Positions 24,604 to 31,749 of a DNA stretch of 33,516 nucleotides are shown here, piece after piece. The DNA comes from Clostridia bacterium. GTDB lineage: Bacteria > Bacillota > Clostridia > Monoglobales > Monoglobaceae. The translations under genes were made by a program, and so were the position numbers. The stretch is from contig JAFYXJ010000027.1 in NCBI GenBank assembly GCA_017546205.1, positions 1-33,516 on the forward strand, written 5' to 3'. Every line of letters starts with the position of its first letter. Positions within the stretch are counted from its first letter, which is position 1. Under the pieces are notes generated by a model that worked only from the letters and a program-made list of their open reading frames with translations, ran no database searches and was not told where the DNA came from.

Positions 24604-25127
24604 AGATACAGTTGACGACTCCCCTGACCAAAGAAACGGTCAAGGGACTCCATGCCGGAGATCGGGTGCTTATCAGCGGAGAAATCTATACCGCAAGGGA
24701 TGCGGCACACAAACGGATGATAGAAACTCTGGAACAAGGTAAACCTTTACCTTTGGAGATTGAAAATCAAATCATCTATTATGCCGGACCCACACCTGCC
24801 AAGCCGGGAACGGTTATCGGTTCTTGCGGACCTACTACAAGCGGACGGATGGATGGATATGCACCCACCCTGATTCGCATGGGACTGACCGGCATGATTG
24901 GCAAAGGTCTCCGTGATGAGGCGGTGGTTTCTGCTATGCAGGAATGCGGGGCAGTCTATTTTGGTGCCATCGGCGGTGCAGGAGCCTTGATTGCAGAAAG
25001 CGTAGTTTCTGCCGAGGTTGTTGCCTATGAGGATTTGGGAACGGAAGCAATCCGCAAGTTGGTTGTGAAAGACTTTCCTGCTATTGTAGTCATCGACCAA
25101 TATGGAAATAATCTGTATGAACGATAA
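24600..25127 (+). CDS. Fumarase/tartrate dehydratase beta-type subunit, without alpha partner
   Basis: A 175-residue protein equivalent to the C-terminal (beta) half of class I Fe-S fumarases and to TtdB. Motifs are the TARDAAHKR segment, YYAGPTP and SCGPTTSGRMD, all typical of the beta domain that binds substrate carboxylates. The alpha subunit, which holds the [4Fe-4S] cluster, is absent from the window. The start overlaps the HAD gene as ATGA and a terminator follows directly, so it is the last gene of the purine run. It could remove fumarate released by PurB if an alpha subunit exists elsewhere, or serve the HisD-like/IGPD-like group. Neither is shown. Confidence 0.85.
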   Translation: MKIQLTTPLTKETVKGLHAGDRVLISGEIYTARDAAHKRMIETLEQGKPLPLEIENQIIYYAGPTPAKPGTVIGSCGPTTSGRMDGYAPTLIRMGLTGMIGKGLRDEAVVSAMQECGAVYFGAIGGAGALIAESVVSAEVVAYEDLGTEAIRKLVVKDFPAIVVIDQYGNNLYER

Positions 25128-25128
25128 A

Positions 25129-25163
25129 AAATATCCTCCATCAATTGATGGAGGATATTTTTA
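25129..25163. terminator. Bidirectional terminator between the purine operon and the RHH gene
   Basis: A perfect 14-bp stem (25129-25142 with 25147-25160; core ATATCCTCCATC) with an AATT loop, flanked by A and T runs so that it works on both strands. Both converging genes end within a few bases of it. Confidence 0.93.
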
Positions 25164-25331
25164 TGCTTTATCTTTGGGAAGATTTTCAATCGCAAATTCA
25201 CAGCATTGAATAACCACTTGATTAAACGAAATATCTTTTTCTGCTGCAATGGTGTTAATCTTTTCAATCAAGGTATCAGGCATCCGGATAGTTCGGTTGG
25301 AACTGGTAGGTTTTTTAATAATAAATTCCAT
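25161..25331 (-). CDS. Small ribbon-helix-helix (Arc/CopG-like) protein
   Basis: A 56-residue basic protein with the Arc/CopG pattern: a beta strand (SNRTIRMPDTLIEKI), then helix A (IEKINTIAAEKD), a turn (ISFN) and helix B (QVVIQCCEFAIENL). The start at 25331 follows AAAGGAG; longer in-frame ATG choices lie before or across it and add an unconserved tail. It is probably a DNA-binding dimer. No toxin partner gene is adjacent, so a toxin-antitoxin role is not supported. Two palindromes overlap its leader and may be autoregulatory sites. It is divergent from the SLH gene. Confidence 0.75.
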   Translation of the reverse strand: MEFIIKKPTSSNRTIRMPDTLIEKINTIAAEKDISFNQVVIQCCEFAIENLPKDKA

Positions 25332-25334
25332 AAG

Positions 25335-25364
25335 GTACGTACTCCTTTGTTTCATAGTATATAC
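25335..25364. promoter_or_regulatory. Paired palindromes, possible operator of the RHH gene
   Basis: GTACGTAC (25335-25342) and GTATATAC (25357-25364) are related 8-base palindromes with centres 22 bases apart, about two helical turns, which suits binding by RHH dimers. They lie in the leader of the RHH gene. Short palindromes can occur by chance in AT-rich DNA. Confidence 0.35.
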
Positions 25365-25421
25365 AAATTTTAAGCCATTATTTTTATTAAAGAAATACTT
25401 AAAAATATACTTAAAAAATAA

Positions 25422-25450
25422 TTGCAAATCTTGGTGTTATGTGATATAAT
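25422..25450 (+). promoter_or_regulatory. Sigma-A type promoter of the SLH protein gene
   Basis: TTGCAA (25422-25427), a 17-base spacer and a perfect TATAAT (25445-25450), 29 bases before the start codon. Confidence 0.75.
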
Positions 25451-25479
25451 ACATAAAAACATACTACGGAGGTAACATC

Positions 25480-26226
25480 ATGAAAAGAAAACTATTATTT
25501 GGCTTATCGGTATTGCTTTGTTTCTATACAATGGCATTTGGAATGAAACCGGAGCAAATTATTTGGGGTGAGGAAACTCTTACCTGCACAGATGACATAG
25601 TATCCTATCAGGACGCAACAGATGTAACGGAAGAAGAACAGAACTGCCTGCAGGTGCTTTATGCTCTTGATATTATGCAAGGAGACGGCAACCAAATGTT
25701 TCGTCCCCATGATACCATTACAAGGGCAGAGATGGCAAAAATTCTTGTCGCCGTTCAGAATTTACCTGTTATTGAATTTGCAGAAAGTGGATTTTCTGAT
25801 GTTTCACAAAGCCATTGGGCAAAAAATGCAATTGCGATGGTTAACAGTCAGGGAATTATGATTGGAGAGGGAGGCGGCGTATTTGCACCGGACCGCAATT
25901 TGACTTTGGAAGAATTATGTAAGGTTGTGACAGTAGTGCTTGGGTATCTGCCGATGGCAGAGACAACGGGTGGGTATCCGGATGGATATGTTCATGCTGT
26001 AAACAAATATATTATTCAAGATAAGATGGACTTTTCTTGTGATAAAAACACACCGGTGACCCGCTTGGATACAGCAAAAATCATGTATTATGTTTTGCAG
26101 GCACCGCTGATGGAACAAACCACATTCGGAGCACCAGAACATGCAGAATACGCGATTTTGGATGGATCTCAGGGAACAGAATTTGTCAATTTGCTCAGCC
26201 GGAATTTTTTGATTCCCTGCAAATAG
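25480..26226 (+). CDS. Exported S-layer homology (SLH) domain protein
   Basis: A 248-residue secreted protein with a signal peptide in residues 1 to about 21 (KRK, then a hydrophobic core). The rest is essentially three SLH repeats: about residues 55-95 (MFRPHDTITRAEMAKIL), 105-158 (FSDVSQSHWAKNAI, then a second variant) and a looser third at about 170-210 (TPVTRLDTAKIMYYVL). SLH modules bind secondary cell-wall polymers and anchor proteins to the cell surface. There is no additional enzymatic domain, so it is probably structural or an adaptor. It has its own promoter and starts behind GGAGG; no clear terminator follows, so readthrough into the next gene is possible. Confidence 0.85.
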   Translation: MKRKLLFGLSVLLCFYTMAFGMKPEQIIWGEETLTCTDDIVSYQDATDVTEEEQNCLQVLYALDIMQGDGNQMFRPHDTITRAEMAKILVAVQNLPVIEFAESGFSDVSQSHWAKNAIAMVNSQGIMIGEGGGVFAPDRNLTLEELCKVVTVVLGYLPMAETTGGYPDGYVHAVNKYIIQDKMDFSCDKNTPVTRLDTAKIMYYVLQAPLMEQTTFGAPEHAEYAILDGSQGTEFVNLLSRNFLIPCK

Positions 26227-26245
26227 GAGTCTCAGGATATGTTTC

Positions 26246-26274
26246 TTTACTTTTATGGATAGGTATGCTATAAT
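26246..26274 (+). promoter_or_regulatory. Promoter of the membrane-anchored exported protein gene
   Basis: TTTACT (26246-26251), a 17-base spacer and TATAAT (26269-26274) with an extended -10 TGC immediately before it. Confidence 0.65.
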
Positions 26275-26309
26275 TTACCTGTAAAAAGTTTAATACGGAG
26301 GTGCTGGTA

Positions 26310-27332
26310 ATGAAAAAATTTCTTTGTCTTTTAGGCGTGGCATCTATTTTGCTTACGATGGCAATTCCGGTTTTCGCAGGGTCGATACCGGAAGATTTGC
26401 TAAGTGATGATAACGCAAAACTCTATATCGGTAGAGTTGACGGAAGAACAACGTTGGCGGAGTCAACTATACCTTATGAAGAAAACAAGGTCATATACAT
26501 CGATATCACCCCTGTTTACAAATACAAGGGCGATGTGGAACTGGGTATGTTGATGCAATACAAGAAAAATAATTTCGGTTCTTTTATTCCCGAAAAAGAC
26601 GGAGAGTATTTGTTCGGATATATTGATGAAAACAATTTCTATATCTATGAAATAGCATCAAGAGATGAAAACTCAATAAAACTAGTTGATGCAGACAAGT
26701 ATGATATGACAAAGCGATTAGAGGATTATATCAATGCGGGTGCTTTTGCTATGGCAGAGGAGGAAAGGTTAACCCTTGGTAAGGAAATCAGTTTTACAGA
26801 ATATTTATATCAGAATCCCTCTTTGTCAAGTTCAGCCGTTGAGAAAGTAACATTCCGTTATCAGGATGAACTATATCAGGTTGATAAAGATAAATTTTTT
26901 CAGATAGCAGAAGAAATTATGGTAACCGGTGCAAAAAACACCATGCTCTATGAGACAAAGACGGATTCCAAAACACCCATGCCTTATGAGACCGTTCTGT
27001 ATATTGAGTTATTGGATGCCGATGACAAACCGGTTTACTTTAGTGCTGTATCAAGATTTGGCGAAGTTGATACGTATGCATTGTTTATGAGCAGACTGAT
27101 GCAGAAGGACTATGAGATGAAACCGGAGGATGTACAAAAACTGTATACACTCTTCCCCACTGATGTGCAAAAGAAACTGAAAACACCGGAGCGTTTGCCA
27201 TCCGAACAACCGTTGGAACTCCCTGTTGAATCACCTCAAAATCATATAGGGGTGTTTGCAGGCATAGCCGCCTTTGTTTTTATTGTTGCCTTTACCATCG
27301 GCGTTGGAATTCGTAAAAGAAAACAAAAATAG
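26310..27332 (+). CDS. Exported, C-terminally membrane-anchored protein of unknown function
   Basis: A 340-residue protein that I do not recognise. It has a signal peptide (residues 1 to about 23, ending VFAG), an extracellular region of about 280 residues and a C-terminal membrane helix (GIAAFVFIVAFTIGVGI) followed by the basic tail RKRKQK, so it is anchored with most of its mass outside. The outer part is rich in Tyr, Asp and Lys and predicted to be mixed alpha/beta. A Pro/Glu-rich spacer (PSEQPLELPVESPQ) precedes the anchor. ATG 26310 follows CGGAGGTG, where the in-frame GTG at 26301 lies. It shares direction with the SLH gene, hinting at a cell-surface role. Confidence 0.7.
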   Translation: MKKFLCLLGVASILLTMAIPVFAGSIPEDLLSDDNAKLYIGRVDGRTTLAESTIPYEENKVIYIDITPVYKYKGDVELGMLMQYKKNNFGSFIPEKDGEYLFGYIDENNFYIYEIASRDENSIKLVDADKYDMTKRLEDYINAGAFAMAEEERLTLGKEISFTEYLYQNPSLSSSAVEKVTFRYQDELYQVDKDKFFQIAEEIMVTGAKNTMLYETKTDSKTPMPYETVLYIELLDADDKPVYFSAVSRFGEVDTYALFMSRLMQKDYEMKPEDVQKLYTLFPTDVQKKLKTPERLPSEQPLELPVESPQNHIGVFAGIAAFVFIVAFTIGVGIRKRKQK

Positions 27333-27347
27333 AACTTATATATGTTC

Positions 27348-27376
27348 TTGACAAACACAAAAATTTGGAATATAAT
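27348..27376 (+). promoter_or_regulatory. Consensus sigma-A promoter of the manganese riboswitch unit
   Basis: A perfect TTGACA (27348-27353), exactly 17 bases, then a perfect TATAAT (27371-27376). This is the strongest promoter in the window and implies that control lies downstream, in the riboswitch leader. Confidence 0.85.
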
Positions 27377-27401
27377 ACATATTAAGTTTATATTCGTTCA
27401 T

Positions 27402-27525
27402 ACTAAAGGGAGTAGTTGAAAGCAGTTTGTCGTCAGCACGGCGTAAGCCCGGCACTCTGCACCCATGTGGTAACAAGACTTTCGTATGATCGCATCGTCA
27501 TGCGGTCATTGCGGAAGTTTTTTTC
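27402..27525 (+). promoter_or_regulatory. yybP-ykoY family manganese riboswitch
   Basis: The leader has the features of this class: AAAGGGAGTAG at the 5' end (27405-27415), the CGTCAGCACGGC region, GTAAGCCCGGC, and ACAAGACTTTCG near the 3' end, followed by a terminator whose 5' arm is part of the aptamer's closing region. The gene controlled is a P-type cation ATPase, the commonest partner of the class. The class senses Mn2+, and binding is expected to favour antitermination and expression of an exporter. I identified it by eye from conserved elements; a covariance model search of the region is the test. Confidence 0.78.
27478..27525 (+). terminator. Riboswitch expression-platform terminator
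   Basis: A long hairpin pairs ACTTTCG (27478-27484) with CGGAAGT (27512-27518) and GATCGCAT with ATGCGGTC around a CGTC loop, followed by seven T residues (27518-27524). Its left arm overlaps the end of the aptamer, as a ligand-controlled terminator requires. Confidence 0.8.
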
Positions 27526-27555
27526 TTGCAATACCCGACGAAGAAAGGAGCAGAC

Positions 27556-30147
27556 ATGGAGTTTTTTAACCAAAGTACAGAACAGGCGGTTCTTCAATTA
27601 AAGACCACCAAAGAGGGATTGGATAATAGGGAGATTCGGTCCAGACAGGAAACTCACGGCAAAAACAAATTGGCAGAAGAAAAGAAGAAAGGTGTTCTTC
27701 AAATTTTTCTGGAACAGTTCAAGGATTTGCTGATTGCCATCTTGATTGTTGCGGGCATTGTTTCCGCAATTTCAGGCCAATTGGAAAGTACCGCAGTTAT
27801 TTTTTCGGTCATTATCCTCAATGCCATTTTAGGAACAGTCCAGTATTTCAAGGCAGAAAAAACTTTGGACGGATTGAAACGGCTTTCGGCACCCATTGCC
27901 AAGGTTATCCGAAACGGTGTCCGTCAGGATGTGGCATCGGAAGAACTGGTTCCAGGTGATATTCTCGTTTTAGAAGCGGGAGATTTGGTGACCGCTGATG
28001 CCAGAATTATTGAAAATTACTCCCTGAAGGTCAATGAAAGTTCTTTGACCGGAGAATCCGAACCGGTGGAAAAGACCGATGCAGTCATTCAGGAGGAGAC
28101 GGTTCCTCTGGGGGATAGAAAAAATATGGTATTTTCCGGTTCCTTGGTTACCTACGGACGAGCAATTGCGGTGGTAACCGGAACGGGTATGCATACCGAA
28201 CTTGGTAAGATTGCCGCTTTGCTGAATCGTACAGCACAGAGAAAAACACCTCTGCAAATCAGTATGGATAAGTTCAGCCAAAAACTGGCGTTTTTGATTA
28301 TTGCCATCTGTATTGCGGTGTTTGGGCTTTCTTTGTATAACAAAATGCCCATGATTGATGCTCTTTTGTTTGCGGTTGCCCTTGCAGTTGCTGCAATCCC
28401 TGAAGCACTCAGTTCTATCATCACCATTGTTCTTGCCATTGGTACATCCAAAATGGCGCAGGAAAACGCTGTTATCAAAGATTTGAAAGCGGTGGAAAGT
28501 CTGGGTTGTGTTTCGGTTATTTGTTCTGATAAAACCGGAACCCTGACCCAAAACCGAATGGAAGTACAGGAACTGTTTGCAGACGGAAACTTTTTCCGTG
28601 CGGCAGAGATTGCCTTTTCCAATCAGGCACAATATATGTTGCTCAAAGAGGCAATTCTGGTGAACGATGCCTCGATTCTGGATGGAAAAGAATTGGGCGA
28701 CCCCACGGAAACAGCATTGATTTCTATGGCAGAAGAAATGGATATCAATACAGAATCCTATCGGCAGCAGCATCCCAGAATTGCAGAAATTGCCTTTGAC
28801 TCCGACCGTAAACTGATGAGTACCGTCCATGAAATGGATGGCAAGAATATCCTTTGTACCAAAGGTGCTGTGGATGTGATTCTTGGTCGTGTGAAACGAA
28901 TGATGACAGCAGACGGTGTGCGGGATATTACTCAAGAAGATTTAGAGAAAATCACGGATGCCAATCGTCAACTTTCAGAAAAAGGGTTGCGTGTCCTTTG
29001 TGTTGCTGCCCGTAATATCGGGAAACAAACCGAAATCAGCAGAGAGGATGAGACTGATTTTATCTTTGTGGGTCTGATTTCCATGATGGATCCTCCCCGT
29101 CCGGAAGCGATACAGGCGGTTGCTGATGCCAAACGGGGCGGTATCAAAACGGTTATGATTACCGGTGACCACAAGATTACTGCGTCAGCCATTGCCAAAC
29201 AGATTGGCATCATGGAAGAGGGAGACCTTGCGGTTGAGGGAACCGAACTGGATGCCATGAGCGACGAAGAACTTGCCGAAAAACTGGAACGTATCCGTGT
29301 ATATGCCCGTGTTTCTCCGGAACACAAAATCCGTATTGTCCGGATGTGGCAGGAAAAAGGAAAGATTGCTTCCATGACCGGTGACGGTGTCAACGATGCC
29401 CCTGCCTTGAAACGGGCGGACATTGGTGTTGCTATGGGTATTACCGGAACTGAAGTTGCTAAAGATGCGGCGTCTATGATTCTGACCGACGATAATTTTG
29501 CGACCATTGTCAAAGCCGTTATCAACGGACGGGGCGTTTATGCCAATATAAAAAACTCCATTGGATTTCTCCTTTCCGGTAATACGGCGGGAATTATCGC
29601 GGTGCTTTTGACCTCCTTGCTGGGACTGCCGGTTCCGTTTATGGCAGTGCATCTGTTGTTCATCAATCTGTTGACAGACAGTTTGCCGGCAATTGCAATC
29701 GGCATGGAACCCACCGGAGACAATCTTTTGAACGATAAACCCCGTAACCCCAAAGAATCTATTTTGAACAAGAAAACCCTTTTAACTATTGGTGCTCAGG
29801 GACTTTTGATTGGTATATCCACCCTCGTTGCGTATTTTATCGGCTTGAAACAAAGTCCGGAACTTGCAAGGACCATGGCATTTGCTACACTGACACTTGC
29901 CCGTCTCTTCCACGGCTTTAACTGTCGCGGCGACCGTTCCGTATTCAAACTGAAGTTTACTACCAATCGGGCAAGTATCGGAGCCTTTTTCCTTGGTGTG
30001 TTGCTCCTTGCCCTTGTGCTTTTTGTGCCGGCATTGCAAGGACTTTTCTCTGTATCTGTGCTCACTGCGATGGAAGTGGGATATATCCTGATTCTGGCAT
30101 TTGTTCCTACGGTCTTGATTCAAATCTGGAAATTGATTCGGCATTGA
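27556..30147 (+). CDS. P-type cation-transporting ATPase, Mn2+/Ca2+ exporter type
   Basis: An 863-residue type II P-type ATPase. Motifs are TGES of the actuator domain (165-168), the phosphorylation site CSDKTGT (D325), KGAVDV in the nucleotide-binding domain and TGDGVNDAPALKRADIGVAMG (about 608-628). The transport helix M4 reads AAIPEAL (P282, E283, A284), where Ca2+ pumps such as SERCA have PEGLP. I recall PEAL from riboswitch-linked Mn exporters such as Lactococcus YoaB and pneumococcal MgtA. Together with the manganese riboswitch this favours Mn2+ efflux, but Ca2+ remains possible. ATG 27556 follows AAAGGAG; an earlier in-frame ATG at 27526 lies before it. Confidence 0.9.
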   Translation: MEFFNQSTEQAVLQLKTTKEGLDNREIRSRQETHGKNKLAEEKKKGVLQIFLEQFKDLLIAILIVAGIVSAISGQLESTAVIFSVIILNAILGTVQYFKAEKTLDGLKRLSAPIAKVIRNGVRQDVASEELVPGDILVLEAGDLVTADARIIENYSLKVNESSLTGESEPVEKTDAVIQEETVPLGDRKNMVFSGSLVTYGRAIAVVTGTGMHTELGKIAALLNRTAQRKTPLQISMDKFSQKLAFLIIAICIAVFGLSLYNKMPMIDALLFAVALAVAAIPEALSSIITIVLAIGTSKMAQENAVIKDLKAVESLGCVSVICSDKTGTLTQNRMEVQELFADGNFFRAAEIAFSNQAQYMLLKEAILVNDASILDGKELGDPTETALISMAEEMDINTESYRQQHPRIAEIAFDSDRKLMSTVHEMDGKNILCTKGAVDVILGRVKRMMTADGVRDITQEDLEKITDANRQLSEKGLRVLCVAARNIGKQTEISREDETDFIFVGLISMMDPPRPEAIQAVADAKRGGIKTVMITGDHKITASAIAKQIGIMEEGDLAVEGTELDAMSDEELAEKLERIRVYARVSPEHKIRIVRMWQEKGKIASMTGDGVNDAPALKRADIGVAMGITGTEVAKDAASMILTDDNFATIVKAVINGRGVYANIKNSIGFLLSGNTAGIIAVLLTSLLGLPVPFMAVHLLFINLLTDSLPAIAIGMEPTGDNLLNDKPRNPKESILNKKTLLTIGAQGLLIGISTLVAYFIGLKQSPELARTMAFATLTLARLFHGFNCRGDRSVFKLKFTTNRASIGAFFLGVLLLALVLFVPALQGLFSVSVLTAMEVGYILILAFVPTVLIQIWKLIRH

Positions 30148-30162
30148 TAAGGAGAGAAAACT

Positions 30163-30792
30163 ATGTGTTCATCAAAAGAGATAAAAGGCCGGGCAATATC
30201 CTCCCTGAACGGAAGGTATTGGAATTGTTTTTTAGTTAGCCTGATACAGATGGCAATAACCTCTGCTTTGGCTGTTTCTGTATCTGCACAAGAGACGATG
30301 GGGGAATTTTTAGGTTTTCTCATTATCGGTTCTGTATGCATGAGTATTTTGCCGACGCTTTTTGTTGACTATCCTTTACAGGTGGGTGTTTCCGGCTACT
30401 ACTTGAAATGCAGAGAAAGAAAAACAGAGATTGGAGAGATGTTTGCTCCGTTTCGGGACGGGTATCTGAATGCGGTAGGCACCATGACTCTTTCTGCATT
30501 AAAAATTTTTCTCTGGTCCCTTTTGTTTCTGATTCCCGGCATTATCAAGGCGTATGGATATGCCATGGTTCCTTATATTCTGGCGGAAAATCCGGAAATG
30601 CAAGCAAAGGATACTCTGCGTTATTCTGAAACAATAATGCGGGGGAATCGATGGAGATTTTTCTGTTTGGACCTCTCATTTATGGGATGGTTTTTGCTGG
30701 GATTTTTCTCTCTCGGTATGGGATATTTGTTTCTTGTCCCATACATAGAGGCAGCCCACGCAGAATTTTATAAAGAATTAACAGAGTATTGA
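30163..30792 (+). CDS. DUF975 family integral membrane protein
   Basis: A 209-residue polytopic protein with about five hydrophobic segments. It carries the DUF975 landmarks LFLIPGIIKAYGYAMVPYIL, the ILAENPEMQAKDTLRYSETIMRGN stretch and the C-terminal LDLSFMGWFLLG, then YIEAAHAEFY. The family is widespread in Firmicutes and has no known function. It lies 15 bases after the ATPase behind GGAGAG, so the manganese riboswitch probably controls it too. Its stop overlaps nothing; the next start is 8 bases on. Confidence 0.82.
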   Translation: MCSSKEIKGRAISSLNGRYWNCFLVSLIQMAITSALAVSVSAQETMGEFLGFLIIGSVCMSILPTLFVDYPLQVGVSGYYLKCRERKTEIGEMFAPFRDGYLNAVGTMTLSALKIFLWSLLFLIPGIIKAYGYAMVPYILAENPEMQAKDTLRYSETIMRGNRWRFFCLDLSFMGWFLLGFFSLGMGYLFLVPYIEAAHAEFYKELTEY

Positions 30793-30800
30793 GGGTAGTC

Positions 30801-31658
30801 ATGAAATATTTGGTTATTGTTGTTTTATGTATGATGTCAACGGGTAAGATGTGCCTGCAAAGCGGATTCGGGAAAGAACGGGTGAACAATACGGCGGATA
30901 CGCTGGTGTTTAACGGTTTGCTGTGCTTCTTTTCGGCGTTGTTTGTTTCCAACCGGTTGATTGGATGTTCTTCTATGGTTTGGGTGTATGCAACGTTTGG
31001 TGCCATTTCTACAGTACTGTTTCAGATGTTTTATATGAAAGCGCTTACCTGCGGAAATGTGTCTTTGACGGTTTTGATTACCAATTTCAGCATGGTTATC
31101 AACGTGCTGTTTTCCTATCTTTGTTATAAGGAACCCCTTTCGTGGATTCGATTGATGGGAATCGTACTTACTTTGATTGCTTTTGTGCTGTGCACCGAGT
31201 TTAAGAGCGGAAAAACTGCGGAAAAAGGATGGCTGTTTTTTGCGGTGGCATCTATGTTTATGACATCGTGTATCACCATTTCGCAAAAGATTTTTGCAGA
31301 ATCTGTGTATCAGGCAGAATCTTCATCCTTTGTTGCCTGCATGTATGCGATTGCAACGGTGCTGACTTTTTTCCTATATCAGGGGTTTAAGTTCCGCAGC
31401 ATGGGAAAAACCTTTCCCATTGATAAAAGAACGTTACTTACAACCTTTTGGGCAGGAGCCATTCTTTCGATATTTCAAGTGCTTTACACCAAAGCGGTTA
31501 CGCTGATTGACGGAACCTTTTTCTATCCGGCAACTACCGGAGGAATTGTAATATTTTCAACCCTTGCAGGTGTTTTGCTGTTTCGGGATAAACTTAATCG
31601 AAAACAAGTGGCAAGCATTATCCTTGGTATCATTGCCATTGTGCTGATGAATTTTTAA
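30801..31658 (+). CDS. EamA/DMT superfamily permease
   Basis: A 285-residue membrane protein with about ten hydrophobic helices arranged as two EamA halves (residues about 1-140 and 150-285); the ends of both halves, FSYLCYKEPLSWIRLMGIVLTLIAF and AGVLLFRDKLNRKQVASIILGIIAI, are the typical EamA helix pair. It is a secondary transporter of the drug/metabolite group; the substrate is not predictable. ATG 30801 with TGAGGG before it is preferred to the TTG at 30789 that would overlap the previous stop. It is the last gene of the riboswitch unit before a terminator. Confidence 0.8.
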   Translation: MKYLVIVVLCMMSTGKMCLQSGFGKERVNNTADTLVFNGLLCFFSALFVSNRLIGCSSMVWVYATFGAISTVLFQMFYMKALTCGNVSLTVLITNFSMVINVLFSYLCYKEPLSWIRLMGIVLTLIAFVLCTEFKSGKTAEKGWLFFAVASMFMTSCITISQKIFAESVYQAESSSFVACMYAIATVLTFFLYQGFKFRSMGKTFPIDKRTLLTTFWAGAILSIFQVLYTKAVTLIDGTFFYPATTGGIVIFSTLAGVLLFRDKLNRKQVASIILGIIAIVLMNF

Positions 31659-31684
31659 AAAGACTCTAAAAGAGTCTTTTTTTC
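31657..31684 (+). terminator. Terminator after the DMT permease gene
   Basis: AAAAGACTCT (31658-31667) and AGAGTCTTTT (31671-31680) pair perfectly over 10 bp with an AAA loop and run into a T tract. It closes the riboswitch-controlled unit and begins at the stop codon. Confidence 0.9.
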
Positions 31685-31713
31685 TTGCAGATTATTGCAT
31701 GCTGTGGTAAAAT
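31685..31713 (+). promoter_or_regulatory. Extended -10 promoter of the ABC-F gene
   Basis: TTGCAG (31685-31690), a 17-base spacer and TAAAAT (31708-31713) with an extended -10 TGG just before the -10 box. It immediately follows the upstream terminator. Confidence 0.7.
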
Positions 31714-31749
31714 ATTCTCGAAATAAGAACAAAAGAAAAGGAAAGACAA

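Noticed and set aside
25161..25331. Toxin-antitoxin module around the RHH protein
   Set aside because: No toxin-sized gene overlaps or adjoins it on the same strand; its neighbours are an Fe-S hydratase subunit gene and a divergent SLH gene.
27416..27601. Short ORF across the leader of the P-type ATPase
   Set aside because: It overlaps the riboswitch aptamer and terminator and has no ribosome binding site or recognisable product.
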